Positions 1-13,300 of a stretch of 64,000 nt of DNA are shown in pieces. The notes beneath the pieces were generated by a model. It worked only from the letters and a program-made list of their open reading frames with translations. It was not told the DNA's origin and did no database searches. The stretch is from positions 23,801,817 to 23,865,816 of the forward strand of contig CM059971.1 of assembly GCA_030490835.1 (NCBI GenBank), written 5' to 3'. A program made the position numbers and the translations under genes. Each line of letters begins with the position of its first letter. The stretch's first letter is position 1. Source of the stretch: Annona cherimola. Taxonomy: Eukaryota > Streptophyta > Magnoliopsida > Magnoliales > Annonaceae.

Positions 1-700
1 AAATGAAAGAAAATTATATGATATGAGTAATGATAATAAGCAAATAGAATAAAGTTAAAATATATGTTAATTATATGGATAGTTATGTAGAAATCATTAA
101 AAAGTAAGGCGGTTGCATAAGAAGATGTGAAAAAAATTAAAAATATAATAATTGTGAAAAGCGAAAAAGATTTGATTTAAAAACTTTTGAGTGTAAATAA
201 ACAATGTCGCTAAAACTTTTCAATTGAGCATATTTATTTTTAGCAACAATTTCAAATTATAATAACTTTTTAATCCAAATTTTTTTACTCTTCATAACTA
301 ATATATTTTAAAATTATTTTTCAAAACATCATATACAATTACCCTATTTTCAATTATTTTTACACAATTATCTAAACAAATAACTTATCGGTTTTAATTT
401 TATTCTCTTTACGCCTCATCATTACTCTCATCATATCACTTTATATTAATTCGAAAATTATTACATAAAAAACTTTTGGATGAAAAGTTTTATTATTTCA
501 TAAAATATCCTAAAACTTTTTACTATTTACAACTATTTTACTATTTAATTATTTTTATATTTTTCTATATAGTTATCATATCTTTTAATCACTTCAATAC
601 AACCACATGTATAATTAATTTATTTATTTTAACTTTAGTTTTTACGCATCATCATTATTCCTAGTATAGGCTGTTTATTAATTCATAAAACTTACATATT
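1..700. repeat. Cluster of degenerate Tourist-like MITEs
   Basis: At least three back-to-back diverged copies of the Tourist-like MITE that is common in this window (about 1-205, 205-480, 480-700). Hallmarks are the blocks around 'aaaacttttcaat', 'ctttactcctcatcattact' and 'ctacacaactatc' in either orientation. The terminal GGGTGTGTTTGG is worn away and the first copy is cut by the window edge. Short ORFs here are AT-rich chance frames. Confidence 0.6.
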
Positions 701-714
701 TTGGTAAAGCTTCT

Positions 715-1440
715 GAATTGGGGGGATGTTTGAGAAAAAGTCATTTTAGCAGTCATTTTTTGCCAATCATACCCGAAAATGGAGGAGCTTTAGGTCTGAT
801 ATATTGTTAATGCAGAATTTTTTTTTTTTGATCGGCAACTTTTGGTTAGTTGTGCAATTAATGCTTGGTTGTTGGCTAAAAAACGGATTTTTTTGCGTTT
901 TAAATTCTCTAATTTTTTCCGGTTTGCATTTTAAATCATAAAGTTTAGCTGTTTGCATTTTAAACTTTAAAAATATTAGTTTCTTTGCATTTTAATCTCT
1001 GACCCATATGAGTATTAGAAAACTAACACCGTTAATTCATGCAAAATAATGTAAATACCCTCTAGCATTCACAAGAAAATTTTTTCTTACATTTTAAACA
1101 TGACTATTAGGTAGATTTAAGTGTTTTTTTAAATATTTGAGAATATTAATGTCATTTTGCATGAATTAATAATAGTTCCTAACGTTATTATGATTCGAGG
1201 TTTAAAATGCAAAAAAATTAAAATTTTCAAAGTTTAAGATGCAAACTACAAAACTTGGAAGTTTAAAATGCAAATAAGTAAAGTTAGATATTTTAATATG
1301 CGAGAAACTTCTAAAAAAACACGTCGACCAAACTTCAAAGTTTAAAATGCAAATAAGTAAAATTAAATAGTTTAATATGCAAAAACTCTTAAAAAAACTC
1401 GTCATATAATTTTCGGCGAATCCAAACAGCATTTATGTTA
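715..1440. mobile_element. TIR element of the 'gcattttaaa' family
   Basis: The left half carries repeated 'tttgcattttaaa' blocks (near 900-1000) and the right half carries their reverse complement 'tttaaaatgcaaa' (near 1200-1380), giving an inverted-repeat element without coding capacity. Relatives lie at 32740-33365 and, with a longer core, at 29690-30725. Exact ends and TSD were not resolved. Confidence 0.5.
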
Positions 1441-1740
1441 CATCGTTTTTCTCTCCTTTTAAAACTTTCGTATCAAAATTTTTTACCCAAAAATTTATTA
1501 ATTGTCAAAAAAATCATTTAGGGCTTATTACAAACTAAGTAAGATTATTAGATTGAATTTGTATATGAGATAAAAATATAATGATGTATATTGGGAATGA
1601 ATAAAATTGCATTATAAATGAGTAAAGTTGTATTGTAAATTAAAAAAGCTTCTCTAGGAATTGAAAAATTGTATTGAGAATGATGATACACATTTAATTT
1701 AAGAATCTTATATATTTTAGCACAAAATTTTATTTTTTAA
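1441..1740. other. AT-rich spacer
   Basis: No gene or RNA signal. It holds only short diverged direct repeats around 'aattgtattg' (1600-1700). Confidence 0.5.
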
Positions 1741-2030
1741 GAGGAATGAACTTATTTGCTTAGGCTAAGCAAATGCCCTGCTTAGCCTACTTTAAAAAAA
1801 TTATTTTAAAATATTTTTTTACTTTTTTCTATATAATTATTTATCTAAGTGTACTTAACATATAAACAAAGTTTTACCATTTTTGGATTCAAAAATGGTA
1901 AAACTTTATTTATATGTTAAGTATACTTAGATAAACAAGCGTGTCAAAAATAAATAAATTTTAAATAAATTTTTTGATATGAGTTAAGCGGGACATTTGC
2001 TTAGCTCGGGCTAAGAGGATCACTTCTTAT
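1741..2030. repeat. Foldback MITE
   Basis: Near-palindromic unit: the left arm (gcttaggctaagcaaatgcc ... tttaccatttttgga) is mirrored by the right arm (tccaaaaatggtaaaactt ... gggacatttgcttagctcgg). The core around 1860-1930 can form a long stem. It belongs to a foldback family seen at least eight more times in the window. Confidence 0.7.
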
Positions 2031-2064
2031 TTTCTAAATACATTTTTAAATTTTAATTAATGAT

Positions 2065-2288
2065 CGTATTAGCCCGAACTAAGTACATGTCCTGCTTAGT
2101 CTCAATTAAAAAATTCATTTAAAAATATCCTTATTAAATCTAAAAAATTATATATATATATTAAAAAAAATAAAATTTAATTTATATATTAAATAAATAG
2201 TGTATAAAGAAAAAAATAAAAAAATTATTATAAATAAAATTTTTAAGATGAGCAGATAAGGGCATTTGGTTAGTCGGGGAGGATCACT
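2065..2288. repeat. Second foldback MITE, abutting a hAT insertion
   Basis: The left end 'agcccgaactaagtacatgtcc' is mirrored by the right end 'aagggcatttggttagtcgg'. It has the same architecture as the foldback at 1741-2030 but a shorter AT-rich core. The hAT at 2289 inserted at its right edge, using ggatcact as target. Confidence 0.6.
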
Positions 2289-4033
2289 TAGGGGTGCAAG
2301 TCGGTTCAGGTACCCTCGGGTAGGGGTGGAACCTATCCTTACCCATTTTTTAAAAATGTCTACCCTACCTTATTTTAGACCGGGTCGGTTCGGAGTCTAC
2401 CCTACCCAATTTTTTCAGGTGCGGGTCGGTTCCGGTTCGGTTCCAAAATCGGTTCCTAGAACACAATCTATTTGCAGCTTCAACCTGTGTAAAAAAATTC
2501 AATTTATACATACTAAAACATGAATCTTTTAAAAAAGTGCAATGTGTACACCAATATACTTGTAGAAGGGCAGCATGTGATGCATTTTGTGTGCATTTCT
2601 TGCCCAAGAATATACTTTATGCAGTTATCATTGTCTTTAGATGCTTTTGATCTGTTAAACTAGGGAATGAGTTGTCTCTTATATATGCGACAGGGAAAAA
2701 TCAGTGTTGCTGATATTATTGACTTTACAAGTTCAGAAATGATATCTAAAATCCTAGGAGAGTTCTATTGATCTTGTTAATGTTCTCAAGCTTGAAAAAC
2801 GTGATGGGCAGTTAAGCTTTAGAGGAAAGCATCTTCTGTAGGTATTTCCACTTATGGATTGTTACAGATTTATTACATCTCATTCTTCCTTGGAGATTTG
2901 TCTAGCCATAGTAGAATGCTATACAGGCAAATGTTTTTGCTGATTGCTTCATTTGCTTGGTGAGAAGTTCAGTTTTCTTGAAGCATTTGAAATATATCTC
3001 AGGAATGTGCCTCAACTGGCATGGCATCATAGATTTCTCAGCAGCACAAACAGATAGTACCGAAGCAGAGAAACGACAATAGAGGAGTGAAAAATCAGAG
3101 CGAAAGAAACGAAGAATCGAATATGAGAAAAAACAAAGAAAAAAAGTAGCAGCTTGGGAGAGATGAAGTGACAAACGGAGCAGCAATTGATAGCCTACAA
3201 CAGTCGCCGCAGAGGAGAAACAAATTGGGGACGCTGCCCGCTGCAGTCCGCAGAGGAGAAATGAACTTGGGATGACGCTATTTGCCGCAGTGCTGCGTGG
3301 AGTGGTCAGATGAGGGAGGCGGTTTCGGTTTGAAGATGTGACACGGAGGAGGAGACAGCGATGCGAGAACCGCCGCAACCGCGTGTAGCAGCAGATCAGG
3401 GGATGCGGAGGCGCGTAATGTGGGGCTGAGGGGCGTTTGTGGGGTACGCACCGAAGGTCACGCGAGTTTTTAAATAGGGAGGGAGCGAGCGACGGAGCAA
3501 GCGATAGAGAGAGAGAGAGAGACAACCATGACGAGTCGACGACGACGACAGACGCCAGACGCAAAGCCGACGACGTCTCTCTCCCTCCCTCCCTCTCTCT
3601 CTCTATCTCTTTTCCGAGAAGGTGAATAACTTCCAGGCGAAGGCGAATAACAACAACCAGGTTCTAGAGGAGAACTGGAGAAACGAACATGGATGATGCT
3701 GCCCGCCGGCCGCCGCGATCCAGAGGAGAAATGAATGGGGATGCGATGGAGAAACGAAGGGGGTTGCTGGGCAGCTGGGGGAATCCGGAATCCAGAATCG
3801 GGAAGAAATTAGGTTAGCCTGGTTGGGAATTATAATATATATATATATAATATAAGAAATCCGGATCGGTTCCGGGTATCCATAACCGGAACCGACCCCT
3901 ACCCGAAGTTTACCGGGTATTTTACCCGTGGAACCGAATCGACCCTACGGGTAGGTTCTATAGAACCGAACCTACCCTATTTAGGGTACCCAGCGGGTCG
4001 ACCCGCGGGTACCCTACCCAAGTTGCACCCCTA
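2289..4033. mobile_element. Non-autonomous hAT transposon 1
   Basis: It starts with taggggtgcaa and ends with the inverse ttgcaccccta. A perfect 8-bp duplication ggatcact flanks it (2281-2288 and 4034-4041), diagnostic of the hAT superfamily. Subterminal arms are rich in ggttcgg/ccgaacc and the core (about 2900-3800) is GC-rich with (ga)n and (ct)n tracts. No transposase similarity can be seen; the 220-codon minus-strand frame at 2902-3564 is low-complexity Ser/Leu and not credible as a gene. Confidence 0.88.
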
Positions 4034-4041
4034 GGATCACT

Positions 4042-4392
4042 GTCTCGTATGCCACGTTTCCGTTACGGTGGGATGGGCTATTTCAGTCATTTTACAAGTC
4101 AGCACTCTCGCCCGTACGGCCGCGACAAGCTTTCAGTGGTCCGTAATACTCGGCACCAATTAAAAAAACCCGCACTCACTCGGCCACGCCCCATTTTAAA
4201 ATTGGAAATAAATAAATAAATAAATAAGACAAAAAAGAGGGAGTACAAAATTCAAAACTCCCGCGCGCTTTCCTTCTCTCTCCACAGCTATTAATACCAA
4301 CTCCGCTTGAAAAATGAAAATACCCACTCTCTTTTTCATCTTCCTCCGCTCTCCGTCTCTCCCTCGCTCGCTCTTATAGCCAACCACCACCC
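4042..4392 (+). promoter_or_regulatory. Promoter and 5' UTR region of ORTHRUS/VIM gene
   Basis: This is the only sequence between the upstream hAT and the start codon. It holds an (aata)n tract (4206-4226), a GC cluster ctcccgcgcgc (4258-4268) that resembles but does not match the E2F consensus TTTSSCGC, and a pyrimidine-rich stretch (4325-4375) typical of a plant 5' UTR. No convincing TATA box was found. The start context cacccATGGcg is favourable. Confidence 0.5.
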
Positions 4393-7300
4393 ATGGCGCA
4401 CGATAGCAACCTCCCTTGCGACGCTGACGGCGTCTGCATGATCTGCAAGGTCGCCGCCCCTGACGAGGAGAAGCTCCACTGCAGCACCTGCGCCACTCCC
4501 TGGCACGTCCCTTGCCTCTCTTCCCCGCCCCAATCCCTCTCCTCCACCCTCCAGTGGACCTGCCCCGACTGCGCTGACATAAGCTCCTGCGCTCCGACGC
4601 CGCCGGCGTCCCTCTCCAACGACCTCATTGCGGCCGTCCGCGCCATCGAGGCCGACGCCTCCATCAGCGATGCCGAGAAGGCGAGGAGGCGGCAGGGGCT
4701 GCTGATGTCGCGCGGGGCGCCGTCGCTGGCGGCGGATCGGGAAGAGACGAACGGTGGAGATGCAAAGAAGGGAGGAGAGAATGGAGTGAGTACTGGCGGC
4801 GGCGTGCTGGATGTACTCGACGGGAGCTTCAACTGTTCTTTCTGCATGCAGCTGCCGGACAGGCCCGTTACGGTGAGTGTGCAGCCATGTGCTGGACCGC
4901 TCTGTCATTTTTCTGAGTTCATTTCCTTGGAAAACAAAGTTTTATTATTACTTTTATATATTTTCTTCATGCAACGCATGCCTTTTCTCATTTTTCTGTT
5001 TTCCGTTCGTATTCCAATCATTTGAGCCGTTTGGATTTCGAAAATGCTTGTCTCCATGTTAATGAGCTCTTCTTACGGAAGCTTTCAAGCCAACGATCTT
5101 CGTTTATCAGCTATTGCTGGTGTTGCTTGATGAGATTTTCTTTTCTTCATGCAATCCATGCGTTTTTTTATTTTTTATTTACTACTTTCTGTTTTCTATT
5201 CGCCTTCCAATCATTTAGACAGTTCGGATTTTAGAGTTTGCAAAAGTTCGTCTCTGCATTAGTGAAATGTTCTCACAAAAGGTTACTAGCTGGCGATCTT
5301 CATTTACCTGCTATTGCCGGTGATGATTGATGGGTTGCGGGGGTTTGGGGAATATTTCTCTCTCTCCTACCCGGTCTGAGCCCAGTCTTGCTCTTGCTGG
5401 TGGAGTTTAGATGTGAGAGCATCTGGAAGGAGTAGGCATGGTTTTTAAGAACTGGATAGGAATAGAGCGGGGCAAAGGGGAGAGGGGATGTTTCGGATTC
5501 TTTTCCTTTGTGTTTTTGGAGGGCTTTATTCCACGTGCTTCCATTACTTGAAGTGGCATAACTCGGTTTCACCCAATTCACAGTTGAAGAATACTTTCTC
5601 GAGTTTTTGGGTTCTGCGATTGCGAACGGAGCAAGTAGAATATAGGTGGAATGTTCGAGATTTCTCATTGAGCATTCTTGGTTGTTGCATTGGCCGGGAT
5701 GACTGGCTCTGTTTCAGTCCTGATGTTTTCTCTATTTCACATTGCAGACGCCATGTGGGCACAATTTCTGCTTGAAATGCTTCCAGAAGTGGATTGGCCA
5801 GGGCAAGCGGACATGCGCAAAATGCCGCCATCCCATACCGCCCAAGATGGCAAGCCAGCCGAGGATCAATTCAACCATCGTTGTGGCAATCCGTATGGCC
5901 AAGATGGAGAAATCTGCTGCCCCTGGTGCCCCAAAGCCGGTCGTTTTCGTGCACAACCAGGACCGGCCTGACAAGGCATTCACAACTGAAAGAGCAAAGA
6001 AGGCTGGAAAGGCAAATGCATGCAGTGGGAAGATCTTTGTGACAGTTCCGCCAGATCATTTTGGGCCAATCCTTGCAGAGAATGATCCACAGAGGAATCA
6101 GGGAGTGCTGGTGGGGGAGCTGTGGGAGGACCGAATGGAGTGCAGGCAGTGGGGGGCACACTTGCCCCATGTCGCTGGAATCGCTGGGCAGTCTGATTAT
6201 GGTGCGCAGTCAGTGGCATTATCTGGTGGTTATGAGGATGACGAGGACCACGGGGAGTGGTTTCTTTATACCGGAAGGTGCGTTCCTGCTCTTGTTACTT
6301 CGTTGAATGTGTTGTGAGTTGCTTTTTATTACCACATCAAGTCATCTTGTTAAGTTTTGTAGTTATAGCATTTCCTCGATCTTTACCTGACAACTTTTTG
6401 CGTTCTTTTGGTGAGCAGTGAGTTGCATGCAATGGTGTTTTGTATGTGAAGCTTTCTTCCAAGGTTTTATTGGTCTCTTTAATATTCTGATTTTGTCAGC
6501 CAATGATCACTGCCTTAATGGTAGTTAGCATGTTTTTCCATGCATGTCTACTTGGTTGAGCGTTGACCTCCAAGTGCAACACCCAATGCATGCAGTGCGT
6601 TGACCTTGATTTGACTGTGAGTTGAAGCACCAAGATTTGTCTACTTGTCAGCTACTATTGGCAAAGATCGCTTTTATATCATAGAAAGCTGATAATGCTA
6701 AATGCTAATTCTCCACTGCATGAATTGTTTACAAGTTGGTTGGTTCTAATTTGATGATTGGCTTCCTTGGCTGAGAATTGGTTACTTGGGTGAGGTGGTT
6801 GCATGGGAGGGTGAGCGCATGGCTGATTTAGTTTTTAAGTACAATCAGAAGATGGCCTGTACAGATGAATATCAAAACTGTATGTGAATGGCCCAAGTCA
6901 GAACTGAGTTGGATTTTGAATGCTGTTCGTTCTTAGCATTTGTTTCCAATGCTTCTATTTTCCATTATGGATTTGGTTTTTAGCTCTGCTTGGTTTTGAT
7001 GGCAGTGGTGGGAGGGACTTGAGTGGCAACAAGCGCACTAACAAGGAACAGTCTTTTGATCAGAAATTTGACAAGATGAACCAGGCTCTGCGGGTCAGCT
7101 GCAAGAAAGGTTACCCAGTTCGCGTGGTGAGGTAACTAATCTGATCCTAGGTGGGCAGTCACATCAGAAATTTCTATTCTTACTATCTCCTTTTGAAATA
7201 CTTGTGCTGCTTTCAAACATTTAGTTCACAGCAACGTATCATTACACCGAAAGGAGTAATCCTTTCCAAAGTCAAAACTACTTTTAGCATGCTGTCATCA

Positions 7301-10300
7301 TGAGATTTTGGCATGCGTTTGGCGAAATGTCTAAAAGAGCTATAATGTCTTTCCTCCTAAAGCAGACATTAAAGTTTCCTTTTGAGAGTTAAATTATAAA
7401 ATAGTTATTTATGGAGGGCAATTGGGGCCTGTTTGGCCTACTTTCTATGGTAAGCAAAACTGCAATGTACAATAACTGTGATTATTCATGACTGTGGTAG
7501 AAAAAGCTGGCAAATGTGTGTTTGGTATTTCCATAAACATGTCAATTTAAAACCTTTTACTTTACGCAGCTATTTTATTTTTAAATCTTTTTTTAAAAAA
7601 ATATTTTTCGCAACTATTCTACTTTTCAATCATTTCTTAACAACTACTTATCTAACCACCCTATTTATTTTAAATTGATTCTCTTTATTCTTTATCATTA
7701 CTCTTATTATACCGCAGTACTTTTCACCTTTCAAAAAGTTTTTCACCAGAAAACTTTTTATTCAAAAGTTTTATCAAATGCTAAACACACTTGTAGTTTT
7801 GAAAATTGTGCCAACACATTACATATTTACATTGCCATGCATGTTTGTTTCAAGTCATGGAGGCCCTTTTGCACTTCCAAAGTGCATGACTGAATAAGCC
7901 CTTACTGTTTTTGTATTGGATGTTCTATCCACTGAAAAGACTATGAAGAAGGGAAAAGGACATGCTTGCAGGCCATATATTTGGACTGAAGTCCTCAAGG
8001 ACTTATTGATTGCAGTGTTTTATAAGGCTGATAGTCTGATGCATGTCTCAAAACAAAAATGATTCTCCAAATGCTCTCTTTTTTTCAAATTTTGCATCAG
8101 TCATGCCGTGTCCCAAATGTATCCAGTGTCCTCTAATGTTGCAACTATAAGTGCATCACATCTAGTTCAACTATCGCAATGTAGTTATTGTAGAATTTAT
8201 TGTTCTGAAAGGTTCAGTTAGCATCAAGGCTCACTCAGAACATCTCCTGTGCCTTGAGATGCATCTAGGGAACCCAACCGAACTAGCTCAAAAAGATAAA
8301 AACTGTCAGCATTCAGATAGAATTTTCACAAAAAATTAATTTTTAAAATTTTTTTACCTTACTAATTTCGCCATTCTTTTCCAATTTAACTAGATTTGAT
8401 GTCCTGTGGATAATTTCACTGTTCTCTTCCAATTTAACTATAACTGACATCCTTATGCGCTACAAAATCTATCTTCTTAGCTACAATTGTTATGTGTTTA
8501 ATTTATAGTTGCTTTAGAGGTGCCTACCTCACTTACGTGCTTGCATCTGGGCTCCAAAAGCCATTTGCACCTTAGCACACCTTATGCCTTAAACAACTAT
8601 TTGCACATCATTCATCTTTATACCCATGATGGGATGATTGCACTCTTTAAATACATACCTTTGAAGAGGGATACGTTGTTTAATTTAGGCCTAAAATAAT
8701 GGTTGTGTGATAGATTATTTGAGTCTCTTATATTGTGAATATTTTCATTGATTAGATGGTTGGAATAATCCCATCTAGGCCACTCTTTTGTTATTTGCTC
8801 TTCAAATGGAAGTTTATAGGAGGGCATATTTGGGTGGGGAAATTAAAATGGAGAGGAAATTAAAATAGTGTCAATTGTATTGAGTAAGTTAAAAGGACAG
8901 GAGGAAGAAGTAGCAAAGTAAGATTCTTATAGTTGTTCTATGTCAAATCATATCTTAAAAATGTGTTAGAAATGGAAAATTTTATTTCCTTTTGTCCAAG
9001 GAAACACACAAGAAAGTGTTTTTTTAGAAAATAATTTATGAGAAGCAAATTTCACTTCAGTAAAATTATTGATATCAGTAGTTTGGTATCACTCACTCCA
9101 AGTTGGATCCCCTTGTATGAAAAAAATGAAAGTGTATATTTTAATCGAGTTATTTTAAGGGTCTGTTTTTGTAATAGGGAAAGATGGAGACTTATAACAT
9201 CCGGCATGTACCATGTTATTTCCTGTAAAATTCATCTAGGAGCTTTTATTTTATGCCTTTTTCACTTATGTACTTTTATGAACATGCCAACAAGCTAAAA
9301 AGTGGCTTTACAGCAAGGAATGCTTTTTAGCGAGAGGCAGCAACTCAAATACCTAATAAGTAATAGAATTATCCATTGGAAGCAAGCCTTCTGATGGACA
9401 GATGTATTATGACGTGGAGTCATTCCTTGCAATCAGATGCATTTGTTTCTATGAGTAGGTCCATAATCCCGAAATTGTTTCTATGAGTATAGCTGTCAGT
9501 ACACACTATTGATCATGCTTGTATACGATAATCGATATCTTCTTACTTTCAGTTTGGAATAAAGAATCATATATTCCAAAAGGAAGGACAAGATGTGATT
9601 GATGATGGATTATTGTTGGAAATTTATCTTCAATAGATGCTAATTCGAGAACACACATTTTTCCAACCATTGATTGGTTGACAATTGAACTTCTGCCATG
9701 GTGGTTCTTGGGAAGATGTGTAATGTTAGGATAGTATACAATTGTCCATTATACTATATCTGTGAACCCAGAATGACTGTGTTTTAGAATTTACTAAGTG
9801 ATATTTTATACTAATAGTTCCTCATCAATAACATAATGCTAGCTAGATCAGAAATAAAATTTCCACAATGAACCCAAAATGACTTGTTTTAGCATTTACT
9901 ATGTTAAATAATATCTTACACCAATAATTCCTTATCAATAACATACCACTAGATACATAGATTAGCATTAAAATTTCCTTAGTTTGTAATTATTCTTTAT
10001 GGCAATAACCTTATTGATTTCAAAAAAAATGTTTCGGTCATTTATGATGGGAGAAAATATGAATGTATTTATAAAATTATTCTTCATACTTCTGATGTGT
10101 TAGAGTTGCCAGATGTAATTTAAAATACGTGTAGTGCATTAAGTATTTGAGTTTATGCTCTTATTCTTAGGTCACATGCTAGATGTTTGTCGATCTCGTA
10201 AACTTGCATTGTATTAAGTTCGATTTTTACAATGCAATTTGAGATATGAATCTGTGATTCAGCATTTCATATCATGTTTGATGAGTTTGCCATTTTAGAA

Positions 10301-13300
10301 AGATTTTATTTGAATAAAAGGCATCATTCAATTTTAGTTAAAATTGCTTGCAACAGCAACTTTGTATTTTTTATTGTAAAAATGTTTTACCTTTGGCTTG
10401 TGGCTTTTTCATGGAAATGGGGTATTATGTTTGGTGATGTATTTATTTATTTTCTTAAAAAGCCAATTGTAACCTTATGTGATCCAAGAGTCAAATACTG
10501 GGTCTTTATCTTGCACCAACCATTTGGGTGTCTGATCAGTCAGTGTAATTGGTATTGAAAACTGCTATGCAGCTGCAATAATGTAGGAGCAATAGATTTT
10601 ACATGGTGGTAACGTAAGTAGGTCTCTTTTTACCAAAATGTCTTTGTTTTTCCACCACTACCTGTTCTAGGAGAAAAATGATAGCAAATTTGACCTAATG
10701 TTGCCCAGGATCATTGGCCACTTTTGCATGTGTGATGCACGAATGAGTGTAAAGTTAGTTATCTCAAATATGTAAGATGCTAGTAATACATACTATGTAT
10801 CTCAATTCCTATGTATCATTTCCTTAAGAACATGCTATCCAATTTGCAGGTCACACAAGGAGAAGAGATCTTCCTATGCACCTGAAAATGGAGTGCGTTA
10901 TGATGGAAGTTACAGGATTGAAAAATGCTGGCGTAAGATTGGAATTCAGGTAGTTTCCCTTTTTTGTTTTGGATCTTGTACCTTTAGTGTTTAGGAATGG
11001 GGAAAAGAGGGAATAATGAAAAGTGAAGTCAAAAGGGAATGATGTGATTGACATGAGCCAATAATCAGAAATAAAGTATATGGGCTTTTGTTATGAAATG
11101 ATAGAAAATAAAGATTGGAAGCGCAGGTAACTTTGTTGGAAAAAAAATTAAACTTTTAAAGTAGATAATGTTAATAAAATTTCATGATAAATTAAAATAA
11201 ATACAAATATGTATTCAAGTCAAGTAAATGCCAACATTTGATGATGAATGCACTATATTAGGGGCTACATGTACAGCCCAGCTTTTAGCATGATTTCAAT
11301 ACATGAAAATTACATATATTACATATATTGATATGAGTGGGTGAATTCCAGTTTGTTTATATTGATTTCAGTGCAAAATTTAGAATGACTTTAGTATGTG
11401 AAACTTTAGGTGAGTTATAATAGTTTATTGAGAAGAAATTAGAATATAAATTGTCTGGACTATGGGCCAGCATTTATTAAAAAAGGGTCTCTGATATTAT
11501 TGTTAAATGGGAGACAATACAGATTTTCTTGCCTACTCCAATTGTCACTACTTCATGCACTGGCAGTACTCTTAGTAGTATTAGAATTTATTTTGTACTG
11601 TCAAAGATAGTCACCACATGCCTTATGCTAAAATTTGAATACTGATTTAAAAGGTGCTATGTAGCTCATGCATTGCAGGGCATCTGTTAAGCTAATACAG
11701 TGACTGGTTAGTAATTTTCTTGGGTTTGATGATATGTTCTATAGTTTTTCATAATTGAAGTGGCTTCTGCTGGTTTGTAGTTTGTAGTCATTGCCTTGAA
11801 GTCATGAAATTTGTCCGATCTAACTTATTCATATTTTTTTTTTTGATAAAGCTAACTTATTCATATTTAGCTCAGCTTTGAGTTCTTCACATGGCCTTAG
11901 AATCAGCCAATTCTGAGTTTTGCTTCTGAAGAGTTTGATCTGTGCTACAAAATTTGATTCAGGGTTTCAAAGTGTGCCGGTATCTATTTGTTCGATGTGA
12001 TAATGAACCTGCACCATGGACAAGGTTTGTCTTAGGTTTTCTTCCATTAGGAGTCATCTCTTGTACTGCATTAAACTAATGGAAACTTCTTGCTTGGACT
12101 CTGAACTACAGTGACACACATGGGGATCAACCAAGGCCTTTGCCTGAAATTAAAGAGCTGAAGAATGCAACTGATATTACAGAAAGGAAGGAGAAACCAG
12201 CATGGGACTATGAGGTATGTCTGCCTATTTTCTCTGCCATTATTGACACCCGATTCAACAACTTTTTATGCGTGAAAAAATAACATATTCATAGATCTCC
12301 TTTTTCCATTGCTCTCCCTCTTCACAGTACACAAACATGTTTAAAAACTTCTCTCCATCTTCACCCCTCACATAATTGCTTCTAGTGCCTAGGTTTGTTT
12401 TATAAGAATTTTTACTTGCATAGTGAAATGGTGCTAAGAGAATCATGAGAAACATCTCTCCTAGGTTGCTGAAAGCTTGTTCTTAGATGATAGCGATATG
12501 TTCTACAAGACTGGTTATGGAGTCACACTTTCTAAGAACTTTTATTTATTTATTTATTTATTTATTTTCAAGGCAAATTCCTTGTATACCCATAAATTTT
12601 ACCTATAATTGTACTTATATCCATGAACTTTCAAAAATGCCTCTTATACCCTTGATTTTTTTCTTAATTTCACATATACTTATGCGTTATGGATCTATTA
12701 AAGGGGTTGTAAAACTCCTGTGTAATGACAAATATATCTATCCCTAATTATGATTTTATAGCTAAAAATTTATATTATAATGAATTTTTAGTAATTCTAT
12801 AACTATAAAATAATATATTATTTGAATATGAACTTTAATTTTGAGCAGAGCAAGGGTGACTCATATAAGTCTTAGACATATTTGTCATTTTATAGGGAGG
12901 CTAATAACTCATTTAACGAATTCATAACAACATGAGTATATGTGGAATTAGGGTGAAAATTTGTGGGTATGAGATATATTTTTGAAAGTTCGTGGGTATA
13001 AGTGGAATTAGGGATAAAATTTGTAGATATATGTGAAATTCTCTATTTATTTTATTTTATTTTATTTTATTTATTTATTTTTATGAAATATGCTTATACA
13101 AGACATTCTGACAATTCCCGGACCTGAGCTATGTACTGGCACCTGAAACTCCTCCAGGTTGCAGCAGTGCTCATCCCTTGAAATTGTCCTCCATGTGACA
13201 ACTCATTTTTGATATGGAAACACTAAGGCTAATTAATGGATTTGATGGTTTTTAGTTTACTTTGGACATACGTGGGCTATCATACTTAAATTCTGTCTGA

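Larger units (their letters stand above)
7132..10849 (+). other. ORTHRUS intron 3 (3.7 kb, largest)
   Basis: Phase-2 intron between …YPVRVV and the [12 protein letters not shown] exon; donor gtaact, acceptor tttgcag. It holds a Tourist-like MITE (7425-7795), a tandem duplication (9762-9980), and otherwise AT-rich sequence with no credible exon. The 69-codon minus frame at 8618-8827 and 94-codon plus frame at 10274-10558 have no recognisable domain. Confidence 0.88.

Noticed and set aside
2902..3564. 220-codon minus-strand frame
   Set aside because: Low-complexity Ser/Leu/Pro translation of (ga)n tracts and the GC-rich core of a hAT element; no transposase or other domain.
4258..4268. E2F site in the ORTHRUS promoter
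   Set aside because: ctcccgcgcgc does not satisfy TTTSSCGC on either strand; noted only as a GC cluster.
4374..4908. Two open minus-strand frames (157 and 190 codons) over ORTHRUS exon 1
   Set aside because: They are antisense shadows of the GC-rich PHD-coding exon; they lack domains and the sense frame has a full PHD finger.
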